Source: Nansenia antarctica
Taxonomy: Eukaryota > Chordata > Actinopteri > Argentiniformes > Microstomatidae
Direction: 5' to 3'
NCBI GenBank assembly: GCA_963989245.1
Contig: OZ022339.1
Location: 41,552,431-41,616,430, forward strand
Length of the DNA stretch: 64,000 nt
Shown: piece after piece, positions 13,860-26,059 of the stretch
Layout of the letters: the number at the start of each line of letters is the position of its first letter
Position numbering within the stretch: the stretch's first letter is position 1
The notes under the pieces: model-generated
What the model saw: only the letters and a program-made list of their open reading frames with translations
The model's database searches: none
What the model was told of the DNA's origin: nothing
Position numbers and translations under genes: made by a program

Positions 13860-14914
13860 CGATGTGACAGAACTGGATAGTTTCAACACTCGTCTCAAGA
13901 AGGCTGCATTGGAACGTTTTAAGATGATGGATCTGAGGAGAACAAAAGGGAAAGCTTTTTCAAAATGGTTCTGATGGCCCGGATCAAAGCCATCGCCTAG
14001 GAAAGAAAAAAATAGAGACGGGAAAGAGGGTGTGGAGAAAAAAAAATCATAAATTGTGAGTAAACAATCCTAAGCGAGTGGTGTAGGCTAGCAGAGAGCT
14101 AGCATCTTAACCACCTCCAAGGTGTCTTTTCACACAGAGCACCCTCAAGCCCACGCATAAAAAGTTGAGTCGAGGTTATCTTGTCTGAGAATTGCCTTTT
14201 TTGGAGCAGGCCAGCAGGTGTTTATGTCATATGAGGAGACAAGAGTCGTCACAGCCCAGGCAGCTGAGTAGAGTGTGAAGAGATAACAACTTGAAAACAC
14301 AAGCGCCCTTTTTCTGAGTGGGTTCTCTCTTTTCAGGCTTGCGACAAACAGACAAACCACACATGGTCTCCTTCGCGTCTCAACTGCACTATAGGTGTGC
14401 ATGTGGTTGAGGCCACGTTTGAAGTCAGGAAACCTGCATAGGGTTAGTCTGAGCTTGGTCTCAGGATAATTTTCACAACAATACTAATTTCTGTTTAAAA
14501 AAGAAAATTAGAAAACAAGCGTGACATTTGTGGCCTGAGAAGACGGGGATTTAGGTAACCGTTTGAGTCTGCAACTTGTTTGCAAAGTACTTTATCACCT
14601 GTTATAAGAGCAGGAAGTTATACTGTAGTTATGAGCGTGTTGTGTGCATGTGCGTGTGTTGCTCCCTTTCTTTTTCTTATCTATAGAAACATTAAATGCT
14701 AATGATTTCCAAATGATCATATTTTGGCTTACATCTCAACTTTTCCTCACAAAAATGACAGCTTCCCATTGTTTTTGTTTTATGTTTTTCATTCCCTTTT
14801 GCGTTCTGTCTCTCATGCCAACTTTGAACATAATGTATAAACAACGGAAAATTGCAATGCAATTCCATTGCCTGCATTTTTAGATTATGCAGCTCTAGGT
14901 CCTGCTCTAGATCC

Positions 14915-14916
<2 letters not shown>
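13860..14916. other. Non-coding DNA, no confident feature
   Basis: Unique sequence. 14040-14420 has mixed composition and could be regulatory. No coding frame with a recognisable domain. Confidence 0.4.
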
Positions 14917-14968
<52 letters not shown>

Positions 14969-14970
14969 GT
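14917..14970. repeat. (GT)n microsatellite
   Basis: About 54 bp of GT with one GC unit near the right end. Confidence 0.96.
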
Positions 14971-15394
14971 CAGCATACCTACAATTTTGTCTTCTTTATG
15001 AATACAGCAGATACTTAAATGGTACGCACACAGTAGTACGCATTCCCAATTGTGTGTCCTGGTGGACGCATATAACTATACTGGCAAGTGAATAGTGAAA
15101 AGCGAATGCTGTATAAGGAGGCTGGTGGGATGGTGGAGGCAGTAACAACTTGTCTTGCAAATGCAGTTTGCTGGTTTGAATTGCGTTATTGACAACAATA
15201 TTTGCTAATTGTTGTTGCTAATGCTAATGTTTGCTAATGCCAACCCTGACAACTTACCCTACCTTCAACCACTCAAAGTGAATGCCTTATGCTACCTAAC
15301 CACCATGCAAGTTAATAAAGATTAACTACTTACGTAAGTCATGCAAATTGACTCTCTGCACTTTTATGTTGTTGATGTAGCATCAACCGGAACA
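14971..15394. other. Non-coding spacer with TGCTAAT words
   Basis: The 15200-15245 region repeats TTGCTAAT and GCTAATG words several times, a loose local repeat. Nothing else seen. Confidence 0.4.
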
Positions 15395-15508
15395 TTTTTT
15401 TTCTTCTTTCCTAGCACCAGGGGAGCCACCCCTCCCAAATGTCGTTGTTTGGTACCTGTACTATAGCAATGACAATAAAGACCATTCATTCATTCATTCA
15501 TTCATTCA
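15395..15508 (+). mobile_element. 3' terminal fragment of the same L2/CR1-type LINE as at 1481-2181
   Basis: From the T-rich patch at about 15395, through the CACCAGGGGAGCCACCCCTC words and a GACAATAAAG polyadenylation-type signal, to a terminal (ATTC)n tail at 15484-15508. It matches the minus-strand copy at 69 of 73 positions next to the tail. No coding sequence is retained, so this is a heavily 5'-truncated dead copy. Confidence 0.87.
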
Positions 15509-15946
15509 AATGCGTACTATCATGTTTTGTCACACGGTTAAATTAGGAGACTGTTGGAATATAGTCAATGTCTGTTGTTTAAACTCAACTGTTCAAATAA
15601 ACCCAATAACTGTACTTCATATGTAAGGTACTGTACCTCATATGGACAACATTAGGCAACATTAGGCAACTCATTGTATTTAAATGGTCTTTATGTGGAC
15701 AACCTCCAATGGAAGGACTGTCTGCACAGAAATTGATATATTTTGCTTTTGAGCTGCGGCCAGAAAATGATACATAGATGAGAGTTGGCAATATATTTAT
15801 GGGAAATGTTGACCTGTCACCAACACTTTTATCTGATCAACATTTTGTGGGGAAAGTCCCAATTTGACTTTGTCAGACAACCTGTCACAAGCAATCATCG
15901 AGGGACAGGAGAGAGCCTCTATGAAGGTGTTTACAGTATCTTAATA

Positions 15947-15947
<1 letters not shown>
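15509..15947. other. Non-coding spacer
   Basis: It contains a short tandem duplication of an 11-bp unit (CAACATTAGG words at about 15647-15670). No gene or transposon recognised. Confidence 0.4.
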
Positions 15948-16022
<75 letters not shown>

Positions 16023-16065
16023 TGTGTCTGTGTCTGTGTCTGTGTCTGTGTCTGTGTGTGTGTGT
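15948..16065. repeat. (TG)n passing into (TCTGTG)n
   Basis: About 70 bp of pure TG is followed at 16021-16056 by six TCTGTG hexamer units and a short TG end. The hexamer probably arose from a single TC variant unit that then expanded. Confidence 0.97.
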
Positions 16066-17439
16066 TTAATAGATATTTCTGCATATACTGTCCATGAAAA
16101 CTGAACAGTGTTTCGAACAATATTTAGTGTCCTACTCAGGGTCCTACTATAAATCATGGCTACCTTTAAAAATGTTATAACGCCTTAATAAACCATTCAT
16201 AAGTACTAAATAGATGCTTTACCAAATCACCTTTAAGCAAATAGCATGCAATATATATTGGGTGGCAAAAGCTTTATCCCACATTTGGCAAGACACTTAC
16301 TGTATAGAAGTCACCATAATCCATTTATATAATATAAATGTGCTCATACATAGACCAATTTGCAATCTACCGGTATAAACACTTCACAAACCATTGTTTA
16401 AGGCCTTATGAAACAAGTTTTTTTAGTTTGAAATGTAACGAAATGTATGGTCTGGCGACCATAGTTATTTGCAATGCCATTTTGAATTGTTTTCATCACA
16501 CTTTTCAAGGACGCTCAAAACACTCTGATTGAAGTATACACAGGGCGCAGGTTTGATCAAAGAGGAGGGACAACTATTGTATATAATGAATACCAAGCCT
16601 AATAAAGGATACTATAAACAGTGTTCACCCAATGTTGCCTTTTCAAAGTCAAATGGGGCTTCTTAGAGATTATTATTATTATTCTTTTAATATTAATTGT
16701 AATAGCAACGTGATATAAATTGGCTGTGCCAGAAGAATGGGTAGGTGGATACAATCCCTCTTCTGCTTTGCAGGGAGAAAGCAGCAATATGCAATTCCAA
16801 CACAATTACAACCTGCTGAGTATCATCAAGGATGGCTATCTCGCCCGCCTTTCTCTGTCTTTCTGTCTGTCTACAAGAGCACCGAGAAGCAGAACCCGGG
16901 GAAAACATGGCCGACAACATGCAGCGCGCCCACTCCCTAACCTACAACTTGTTCCTTACTGTATACATGTGTAACATAAACAGTCCCTGTGTCTTTTTGC
17001 TCACTCGCTTTCATTGAAGGTTAAACTCTGAATGGCTACTTGGGCTCAGATTTTGGGTGTATTGATGATTTTGACTGATTTTGTGTGATGGGTACAGGAA
17101 ATCTGGTGCGCTGATAAAAGAATAACATTTTGGTAATTAAAAAGTCACTTTTTTCAATGTGTCTTCGCATGGAATACTGGGGTAGGGCAAAACCCTCAAC
17201 CTTTGCGCATTTACAGTATTTGTTTTATATTTTTCAAAAAAGCCTATTCAATAATATATTCTCTTTATAGCTAAGCTGAATGATGGCTTGTGTCGCAAAG
17301 CCTCAACACACACTGTCACAGTTAATGGAAGAGGCAATCAAATATTTTATGAAAACCAAAATATGCAGATGTGTCTGTGCCAATTTAGGAAACCATATTT
17401 TAAGGGATATGAGTTGGTTAAGAAGTGATTTGCCTAAAA
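16066..17439. other. AT-rich non-coding DNA
   Basis: 16168-16420 contains several AATAAACCATTC/AAACCATT-type words, reminiscent of dispersed fish repeats but not assignable. The overlapping 60- to 84-codon frames at 16720-17017 show no domain. An (ATT)n patch lies at 16671-16684. Confidence 0.4.
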
Positions 17440-17780
17440 ATTGAATGAGACATTTGATGAATATTCAACCATTGTTCCTAGAAATGTAACTCACCACCTA
17501 CTAAACTGGAAGGGAAATCAAAAGGAGATAAGTCAACTCTTTAGAGTGCGGGTGTGGTGCCGTATTAAATGGCGCAATTAATAGTATTCTCACATATCTC
17601 GAGAACTTATTAGAGTCACATAAGAGCCACTTGAATAGCACTCAAAGATTTGTCTCTATATGAGTAATTTAATACCTAATTTGAAACTGTTAACCCGAGT
17701 TAACAGAACACGTGCATTTCAGCAGTTACTGCATTAGTTAGTAATTTAAATGACAGCTCTTGTTCTCAAAGACAAATAAA
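17440..17780. promoter_or_regulatory. Candidate enhancer-like block
   Basis: Non-repetitive sequence with GCAATTAATAG, GTAATTTAATAC, GTTAACCCGAGTTAAC (an inverted pair of GTTAAC) and TAGTAATTTAAATG words. Its regulatory nature is inferred from motif density and lack of any other explanation. Confidence 0.27.
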
Positions 17781-17794
17781 TGACTCAAATATGG

Positions 17795-17842
17795 GACAGA
17801 CAGACAGACAGACATATAGGATAGATAGATAGATAGATAGAC
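17795..17842. repeat. (GACA)n followed by (GATA)n
   Basis: About five GACA units, a short break, then about five GATA/TAGA units. Confidence 0.93.
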
Positions 17843-18831
17843 ATTTTTGTTCCAATGTTTTATTTCTATATCATTAATAATGTATGTATTGTTATTCAAA
17901 CAATGTACATAATATTATAGTGAAACAAGGCACAGCTGCAGTTAATTTAATAATATACAGTACAGTTTGAGTACATAAACAATAATGTCCTCATCAATGT
18001 ATTTTTTACAAAGCTGAAATGTAAATAAACACTACATCCTGTTAATGTGAGGAAATATGACTGTATGAATAACATTGCAGTGAGTGCAACTCATTTGCTA
18101 TGGCATCAAATTCAAAGCCAATCGAGTAAAAAAAAACATTTGGAGATATGCATCTTTGATAATACATCTGCATGTTGCATCTGTTTCCTGTTGCATTGTT
18201 TCTGGCACTGTTCGTCTCCAAAACCATAACAGAAGCTACAAAAAAAGTTGGTACATCTTCGTGTGTGTTGAGTGAAGTTCTATAATAAAGGGTTTATACT
18301 TTCTCTCACCTCAACTTGTTTAAATGCAAAATACTTAAAAAGTGGCAAATGTTGTATAGTCATGTATTTCCGTTAATAATTAGTAATTGTACAACCTAAC
18401 ACAAATGAACTGTCTCCTTCTCAATCAAATATGATTATTGAAGAGAAAGTCATATTGATAGATTTATGACATCATAAAAAATGCTTGCAGATATGAAAGT
18501 TACATTTACACTTTAGATATTACTTTGGAATGCAATACAAATGCAAAAGTAGCAAAAGAAGAGTAGTAGAAAGAACAATCCTCAGAACATGTTATGTTTT
18601 TCACAGGAATAGTGAAAAATGTCTGCTGAATATGTCTGTGCATAAATTACTCCTGTGGACTAATTGCACAAAGAGACAAGAGGGGATTGTAGACTAAAGA
18701 CAAAACAGAGAAGCAGAAATACAAGAGTAAGCAGAAATGCACGGCGGTATGGAGGTGGTGGATACAATTGTTTAAAGTGCACTGTTTTTTAAAACCGGGA
18801 GACACTCACCCTGCTTTAGGCTTCTCCATCT
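17843..18831. other. AT-rich non-coding DNA
   Basis: Nothing recognised. The frames at 18042-18275 overlap on both strands and have no domain. Confidence 0.45.
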
Positions 18832-18832
18832 G

Positions 18833-18864
<32 letters not shown>

Positions 18865-18890
18865 CCTCTCCCCCTCCCCACACACACCTC
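18832..18890. repeat. (CT)n / C-rich pyrimidine tract
   Basis: CT units pass into CCCTCTCCCCC and a short CACACAC end. Confidence 0.93.
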
Positions 18891-19675
18891 CTCCCTGTCC
18901 TTCCTCTTTCGTCCCCTCGTTCACACGACAGGTGTCTTTACCTCACCACAGACCAGGGACCCCTCAGTCGACAGAACCCCCCCCCCCCCTCTCTCTTGTC
19001 CAAACTTCCATTGCCTCTCCTCTCCCAGGTAGTCCTGTTTTCAATTGTGGTCTCCAGTGTACATATGAGTATCCTTCATTCTTTTAGATATGTCCTTACC
19101 TTCCCTCCCGATCATCACGCCACACAGGAAGAGTGAATAGCTAGATCATCTACATCCTCATTTCCCTCCAAAAGTTACGCTACGCCACTGTTGCCGTCAT
19201 TAGCTACATTTTTCAGCAATGTATCTTTTTTTTTTTTCTTGGTTCACAAAACCATGTTTTTTATTCTTCACACATAAATGCATAGACTAGGCTGGCTCAG
19301 CTGTCTGCATGGGGGCGGGTGTAAATCCCCATCTTCTTGTGTATCCATTAGTAATGCAACACTCTCTAAAAATAAAGTGCGCCCCGTGCATCTCTATGCT
19401 TGTGAACATGTTTCCTGTGTAATCACATTTTATATACTTCTTTTTTTATCTCTTGTCAGGGAGGATGGGGCTGTTTTGCATCCTGCACACTGGGCGAATG
19501 TTGGTGCCATAGCTTTGCATGGATGTATAGATGGCAAGCGATAGACCAATTGTGCATGCAGAGGGCTCTCACTTCTACCAAAACTAGCATTATACCAGCA
19601 AGGCAGTTTATTTTCTGAAAGACGAGATAAGTTCCATTTTTTTAACCCTCCCTCCCTTTCTCATTCTCCCTCTAT
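18891..19675. other. Non-coding DNA with scattered pyrimidine tracts
   Basis: It holds an 11-C run near 18980 and T-rich patches near 19230 and 19440. No gene recognised. Confidence 0.4.
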
Positions 19676-19678
19676 CCC

Positions 19679-19710
<32 letters not shown>

Positions 19711-19714
19711 TTCT
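19676..19714. repeat. C14 run joined to (CT)n
   Basis: Fourteen C at 19676-19689 are followed by pure CT. It faces a GA tract 84 bp to the right (19799-19830) in inverted orientation. Confidence 0.94.
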
Positions 19715-19794
19715 GACACAAATCAGCATGCTTAGAATAAACTGCATAAGTTATCAGCTCCTTGGAAAGCAACGCAAAAGGGGAGAGCAGGAGC

Positions 19795-19798
<4 letters not shown>

Positions 19799-19826
<28 letters not shown>

Positions 19827-19830
19827 GGGA
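19799..19830. repeat. (GA)n microsatellite
   Basis: About 30 bp of GA after an A-run, complementary to the CT tract at 19690-19714. Confidence 0.94.
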
Positions 19831-19839
19831 GACTTCTAT

Positions 19840-20110
19840 CACTTAATGAAAAATAGCTTCCCTTTTGGACAGAACTTCATAGGCTGCAATCAAGAGCTGG
19901 CCCCCTCTTCTTGACGTGCAATCGAGGCAAATCAAGTCAGCATCTATTAATAATATTTCCCTGGCTCCTTTCATTCCAGCGCATGTCCTACGACTGTCAG
20001 GCCCGTGATGGAGCACTGCCTTTATCTCAACCCCGGCCTGCTCTGTCACAGTGATAAACAATTCTAACAAGAATCAGAATAAAGATCTTCCCAGTAGACT
20101 CCAGGAGATA
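19840..20110. promoter_or_regulatory. Candidate enhancer-like block
   Basis: Non-repetitive sequence with CTATTAATAATATT, GATAAACAATTC and GCAATC words. No coding potential. Function is inference. Confidence 0.25.
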
Positions 20111-20176
20111 GAGGGCCCTTTTTTCTCATTTTCTAGACGGCAAAATTTAATCTAGTGGCTGGGCCCCCTTTTTCTA

Positions 20177-20335
20177 CCCCCCCCCCCCCCCCCATCCACC
20201 CATCACGCTCCCTCCTTCCTCCACCCCCCCCCCCCCCCCCCCCGCCCCAACACACACACACACACACATGCACACCTCCTCCTCCCTCACACCCCCATCG
20301 TCTTCTTTTTTCCCCCCCCTCTTCTTCTTCTTCTC
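20177..20335. repeat. C-rich low-complexity region with C17 and C20 runs
   Basis: C17 at 20177-20193, C20 at 20224-20243, a CA tract at 20250-20268 and CTT-rich sequence at 20310-20335. The minus strand is strongly G-rich and could form quadruplexes. Confidence 0.93.
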
Positions 20336-21224
20336 TTTTTTTTTCTCAAGCGTCACATTCAAAGAGATGCAAATTTATCAGAGCTGGGACCTGATCGACT
20401 CGGAGCACAGCGTGAATGTCAAAGCGGGGGCTTTAGAACCTGAGACACCTCCGTCTCTGCAGTGGCTGGTCTAATGAGGTTGGGCCGGCCCGGGATGGAG
20501 ACGGGGAGAGGTGAGGCCGACCGCTGTGTCTGTCCATCCGTCCGGACAACTGCCAGGGGGCATCTACCATGCCACATGACATGGATCGAGAAAATAACCA
20601 TGGTGGCACCGTTTTGACACATAATCCTGATGGAACCCCCATCGCAGGGGATCTTTTTTTTCTGCATGGGTTGCATATTTTCACACCCCAGCCTGTGTAT
20701 TAACCAGTGGGCATTTTCTGTCAGGGGGGGGTTCTGAGAAAATATGAGGAATGTAAGCTTCTACAATTAAAGGACAATTTGAATCAAGTCCATTAAACAA
20801 ATTCCCAATGATCAGTTTATTTACATTTTAAGATGATAGTGCTGATATTCTTACAGCACAATAACCAATATACTGATGTTTATTCGTTATGTATTCAAAT
20901 GTGATACTGTATGTCATTAACCCTTTGTTCTTTTCAACAAAACATCTCCTACATTTAGCACAACCACTACTACACAACACACATAGCACCTGACACTACC
21001 CTACACATACATGCTACACTGTAGGTTACATAGTCATAGTCATTCCTATGCCCTGACACTCCTCTGACAGTCCACATGACGAAGGTGACCAACAAGACTC
21101 AGAGGGTGTTTCTACCTCATCGGAGGTAACAGGACCTGACAAGTGGGAAGGCCTGCAGTCAATGAGGTGAGAAGACATTGATCAGATTCACATGTATGAA
21201 AAGCCTGCCCCACCCGGAGGTCAG

Positions 21225-21225
<1 letters not shown>
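20336..21225. other. Non-coding DNA; octamer-like word near 20366
   Basis: 20340-20480 has GAGATGCAAATTTATC (contains ATGCAAAT, the POU octamer). 20470-20560 is GC-richer. The rest is plain AT-rich DNA. Confidence 0.3.
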
Positions 21226-21277
<52 letters not shown>

Positions 21278-21312
21278 GTGTGTGTGTGTGTGTGTGTGTT
21301 GTGTGTGTGTGT
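21226..21312. repeat. (GT)n microsatellite
   Basis: GT with two TTGT interruptions near 21276 and 21300. Confidence 0.97.
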
Positions 21313-21649
21313 CAAAAATAAATACTTACTAAGTAGTAGTATAGTAAAGTGAAATGTGTGATAATGTTATGAGTGGTTATACATTGAAAAACAGTATTTA
21401 GCATCACACCTTATGTTATGTCTTCAACTTGCTGTAGGACATGTCAACCAAAGTGCATATGCAGTAAAAGTTGAACATCGATTTCTGTTGTATATGCATG
21501 TTGTGCTGAAGACATTTCCAATACAAAGTGTATGTCTCTCCTACCAGCGGGTGCTCAATGTGGGTCTTGTGGACTTTCCTTTCTGCAAACTTCAAAGCTA
21601 TAGAGTACAACAATATACACTATACACCTTCCAGACCCCCTGTTTTGAC

Positions 21650-21686
21650 TCAGAGAGAGAGAGAAAGAGAAAGAGAGAGAAAGAGG
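21650..21686. repeat. (GA)n / GAAA purine tract
   Basis: Short GA tract with AAAG interruptions. Confidence 0.9.
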
Positions 21687-22027
21687 CATTCTCACATCCC
21701 TCTGTGTATCACCCCTAAGCTCTCAACCACCCACCTCTTTATTCTTCTTCCTGTTTCAATTGCACTGGATGTATGTATTCTCCTTTTCTATTTTGGAGTA
21801 TGGCAAAAACCCACTTGGTACTGTAACGCTAGGGTCCCCGATACATATTCAATCCAAAATAACCCAACATGATCCAATGATACTTTATCTTGCAGGATGT
21901 AGCCTTGCCTTAGGTAACATTGGCGAATGGGAGGAAGAAAAAAAAAAGGCACTGCAAGATGGATTAGGTGTGAATGTGCGGCTGGCAGGCGAAGGGAAAG
22001 CCATGGATATACTGTAGTGGCAGTTGG

Positions 22028-22480
22028 GGAAGAGAAAGAGGAAGGGAGGAAGAAAAGGAGGGAGGGAGAAGAGGACGAAAGGCAAAAAACACACCGGACA
22101 GGTGAGGGATGAGACCGGGGACCAGTAAATTAAAAAAAATCAACAGTGGGTTATACGTTAGATGGAGGAGGGGGAGGGGTTTGGAGTGGAAGTGGGAGGA
22201 CGCAGGGGTGGAGATGGGTACCGTGGGTGTCTCCTTATGCCAAAGGGGGTCCAGCCCACCAATCCGCCCCCCTCCCTCCCTCTCTCCCTCCCACCCCTCT
22301 GTCTCTCCCCCTGTCTCCAACCCTTCCGTGACAGCTTCACACTCCGGATCAGTAGACAAGAGGATCGTGCATCTAATCCATCCCTCCTGCCTGATGCATT
22401 TTTAATTGTGTGGGAGAGGAGAGAGGGAGATAGGAGAGAGAAAAGGGAGGATGGGGGACAGAGATTGAGCTCTGTGGTGG
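22028..22480. repeat. Alternating polypurine and polypyrimidine tracts
   Basis: Purine-rich at 22028-22090 and 22160-22200, pyrimidine-rich at 22260-22320, purine-rich again at 22410-22470. The long overlapping frames here (up to 180 codons on the minus strand) are explained by this biased composition, and none has a recognisable domain. Confidence 0.75.
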
Positions 22481-23400
22481 CTTGTGGCTCAGTGGGGGAT
22501 GCAGAGCAGTGTAACATGGGCACACCTCCTCGTGTAATGCCAGTGAAGTTAGCTGAGTGATAAATAATGCTGTATGCAGATGACTTCCTAATGTCAAATC
22601 CTGATCCTCCATTGTCCTTTAGTGCTGATTGACTCACAATGGTAGCACCGCACACCTGTCTTGATATCTTCCTCCATGCATTTCTTGATACAATTGACAA
22701 GAAAGCATACCTGGAAGGACCAGTACCTTCTGGAACTCTTTACCTTATTGGAATAAGTATGGCTAATTCATTCTATGAGTATATTGTGTATGCATCACAC
22801 TCCGCCTTCCCATCTCCCCAACCACAGTTAAACACTAGAAGCTCATTACTAACCAAAGTACCCAGAATGAGGTCCTGAGACGTCCATTTGTTAACATTAG
22901 TGGACAGTGTAGTCATTTAATTAGATCAATACCATGCAAAAAAATGAGCCACTGGTTGTGTTTAGTCAGGACTTAAGAGACATTAGAACGCCACACGTAT
23001 TTTAAAGAGCTTACATATTGATTCTAACATATAGACGGACATCATTTGCTACATAGCCTTTGGTAAATGTGAAGCTTTTGTTTTTCATCTTTTGTTAGAT
23101 TATGATATTAATCACAATGCCAGACCACCACAACAACAACAACAGTATAGTATTATCCTTATCATCAACAAAGAATGGGTCAAGAAGAAGTAAATATTCA
23201 CTTGAATACAGAGAACACACAATAATTAATTTGGTTCAGAGGTTGTGTGTTTCATTGTGCCACTGTAAACCAAGTTGTCATAGGAGCTAGCATAACAATA
23301 TGCAAAGGTTGGCAGTGGACTAACATTTTCATTTAGTCTAAATTGTCAGCTCCATAATTCCTATGGTATCTACTATGTCAACCTCCGAGGACAAAATTCC
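22481..23400. other. AT-rich non-coding DNA
   Basis: No gene or transposon recognised. Confidence 0.45.
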
Positions 23401-23660
23401 TCCAAAATTGCTACTCTCCATGCATATTAAAGAAACTTGTCATCCGGATGTTATAAGGGAGCACAAAAGATAAGAGGCACAGGCCCTTTGGGGCAACTTT
23501 CCTAGCCCTCGGAGTGGTGAAATTATAACCATAAAATGTCCAATTTAGAGGAAAATGCTCGGTTTTAGTGTGTTTTGCATAAAAGCCAGTGCATTTAAAT
23601 TGCCCACACTGAAAAGACAAGCCTAAGTCTAACAAAAGGGGGGAAAGCACATGTTAGATG
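23401..23660. promoter_or_regulatory. Candidate regulatory block
   Basis: Non-repetitive sequence with a mixed-composition core (GGCCCTTTGGGGC, AAATTATAACC, TGCATTTAAATTG). No coding signal. Low confidence. Confidence 0.22.
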
Positions 23661-24369
23661 GTGGCCATTAAGGATTGTGTGCTTTTTGAAAAGGCATCAT
23701 TCAGAAAAAGTGTTTTTTTCATTCCTTGAATTGGATGGAAGTTCAAATTGTGGACCTGTGCTTATAGACAATTCTTCACTATGTATTTTTTTTATTCAGT
23801 CTCAAAATAATTCAGAAACATTACATCCACTCAGTTGTAGTCATGATATAATGGCAAAATGCAACATTGTTCTGCACAGAAACATCAGGTATACAGTAAC
23901 AAATGATAAGTAGGATTCTATCACTTTGCTGCACCTTGCTCTCTACATGAAAACTGAAGCAAGCACCAACGTTGACTCTTGAGTTGAACCACAACCGTGC
24001 TTATCATGTTCACGTTTTTAAACATGGCAACAGTAAACCCTCTTCTAGTCTGGCGACTTCCTCTCCTCCCACATTGTGTGGATTAAGCTTGGCTTCTTAT
24101 GTTAATGTGTATCTGATGCTTTCTGCTGCAATAAGTGGAACTGCTATGAGTGCAATTATACTATATGATTATGACATGGTATCCTCTTCAGTTACTGGGA
24201 CTCTGTATTAAACTGTATTGAGTAAACATGCTGTATACATTTGAACTCTTGAACTGTATTTAGTAAACATTGCAAACATATTAAAATATATATATAATAT
24301 GAAAGAAATAAAATATAGTCAATACGCTTGTGGTTAATGCAGATGAAAAACATAACAAAAACTACATTC
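23661..24369. other. AT-rich non-coding DNA up to the gap
   Basis: Nothing recognised. The last 120 bp are very AT-rich (ATATATATAA near 24288). Confidence 0.45.
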
Positions 24370-24569
24370 NNNNNNNNNNNNNNNNNNNNNNNNNNNNNNN
24401 NNNNNNNNNNNNNNNNNNNNNNNNNNNNNNNNNNNNNNNNNNNNNNNNNNNNNNNNNNNNNNNNNNNNNNNNNNNNNNNNNNNNNNNNNNNNNNNNNNNN
24501 NNNNNNNNNNNNNNNNNNNNNNNNNNNNNNNNNNNNNNNNNNNNNNNNNNNNNNNNNNNNNNNNNNNNN
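24370..24569. other. Assembly gap (200 N)
   Basis: Exactly 200 undetermined bases. The round number suggests a nominal gap size, so the true distance may differ. Confidence 0.99.
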
Positions 24570-25199
24570 TTACCGAGTCAAAGAGTTTCTTAAGCCACGG
24601 GGCTTGACAGGTTCCAAGATGCTTATGGTTTAACACTATCTCTATACCATATGTTTGTGTCAGTGATCTGGAATACAAACAATACTGTACATACTGTACA
24701 CATGAGGGTATAGCTTGTATTGCAAACACAATATATGTCAATTATTTGCATGTTGCCTAAAGTAAATGGCCCACCTGGAAGAGTATTTTTATGAAGCATA
24801 GCATGATGCCATGGTACCATGTTGTTAGAGATGACAACCTCTCCTTTGTGCAATACAAGCCTCTATCCTTTATTTGGAGACTATAGTTAAAGGGTCGAAT
24901 TAACTTAGCTCAATAATACTCTCTTTTCAACAGTAATGGAAAGCACTTAAGGATACGCAAACGTTGATCGACACTCTAGGTGTCATGGGTGCCTAGATCA
25001 GATCCTGTACAGTTTTACTCATTTGTGCATATAGTGTTAATTACAAGTGGATATAACTACACTTAATGACTTTTGAAATAACACTTCAAAATTGTAGGGA
25101 AGGTGGAATGAGGACCAAAAAATCATAATGATATCATATCATCTTTGCCGATGTGATATAGCGATAATATTACTTATTATTACATGTGTCATGTCTTTA
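24570..25199. other. Non-coding DNA right of the gap
   Basis: AT-rich unique sequence with a short TACTGTACATACTGTACA local repeat near 24685. No gene seen. Confidence 0.4.
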
Positions 25200-25800
25200 A
25201 AAAGCTAAACACCACCCTACAGTTTCGGTTTCCCTCAAAGGCCATCACTAGCCATTTGAAGCTATTGCTTATAATTGCCTTGACAAACCCTGGCTTCATC
25301 TCAATTAGCACCTGAATGGGGCTGTGGTGGATTTAATAGAAGCTGTTAGTCCGTGAGCATAATGTAGGTGATGGGTAAATGCAATTGAATTCTTAAGTGC
25401 CTGCGCCCACTTTGTTTGCCAATCAACTGTAGACTGGGAGCTTTTGTTTTGCGCGCGGTACCTTTTGGGTATCCTAATGGTGCAAGTCTTGCCCCCAGGC
25501 AAGAGGTGCCACTCAGCCGCCCCTATTGTCTCCCCTACCGGGGGGTTCTTTTTTTAGGGAGGCTTGGGGAGAATTAAAGAGGGAAAAATTAATGAAATCA
25601 CAGAGAGGCAGAAATCAGGCGTTTTATAGCCAAATTGAATTTGGGGTGGAAAATCCTGGGGGGGGGTAAAGTGTTTAAATGCATAGCAGTATAACTGACG
25701 ATATCCAGCAGAGAAGCTGAGGACAGGATGGGATAGTGTTTGAGAACAACTGGTTGGAGTTTCAGGTCCTGAGTTGGCATTAATTAGCAATTGGAAACAG
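25200..25800. promoter_or_regulatory. Candidate regulatory block(s)
   Basis: Non-repetitive sequence with TCAATTAGCACC, GCAATTGAATTC, GGCATTAATTAGCAATTG and GCGCGCGGTACC words. The 65- to 78-codon minus-strand frames have no domain. Motif evidence only. Confidence 0.27.
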
Positions 25801-25836
25801 AGAGGCCTCTGGATAATGTTGTATCAATGCTGACAA

Positions 25837-25899
<63 letters not shown>

Positions 25900-25928
25900 A
25901 TGTGCGTGTGCGTGTGCGTGTGTGTGTG

Positions 25929-25959
<31 letters not shown>
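25837..25959. repeat. (GT)n compound microsatellite
   Basis: GT with a GGGT interruption and a CATGTGCGTGCG-type variant centre. Confidence 0.97.
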
Positions 25960-26059
25960 TTGCATACCACTAAATGAGTACATGCAGTGTACGCCCATAG
26001 GTGTATGCATGTGGATATGCTACTGCAGTATGTGCCATGCTCATGTCTGTAATGGACAC

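Noticed and set aside
16168..16420. AATAAACCATTCATAAG-type words like those in a fish dispersed repeat
   Set aside because: Too short and diverged to assign. No termini or tail visible.
22158..22700. 180-codon minus-strand frame
   Set aside because: Overlaps several other frames in purine/pyrimidine-biased DNA, shows no domain and no splice context.
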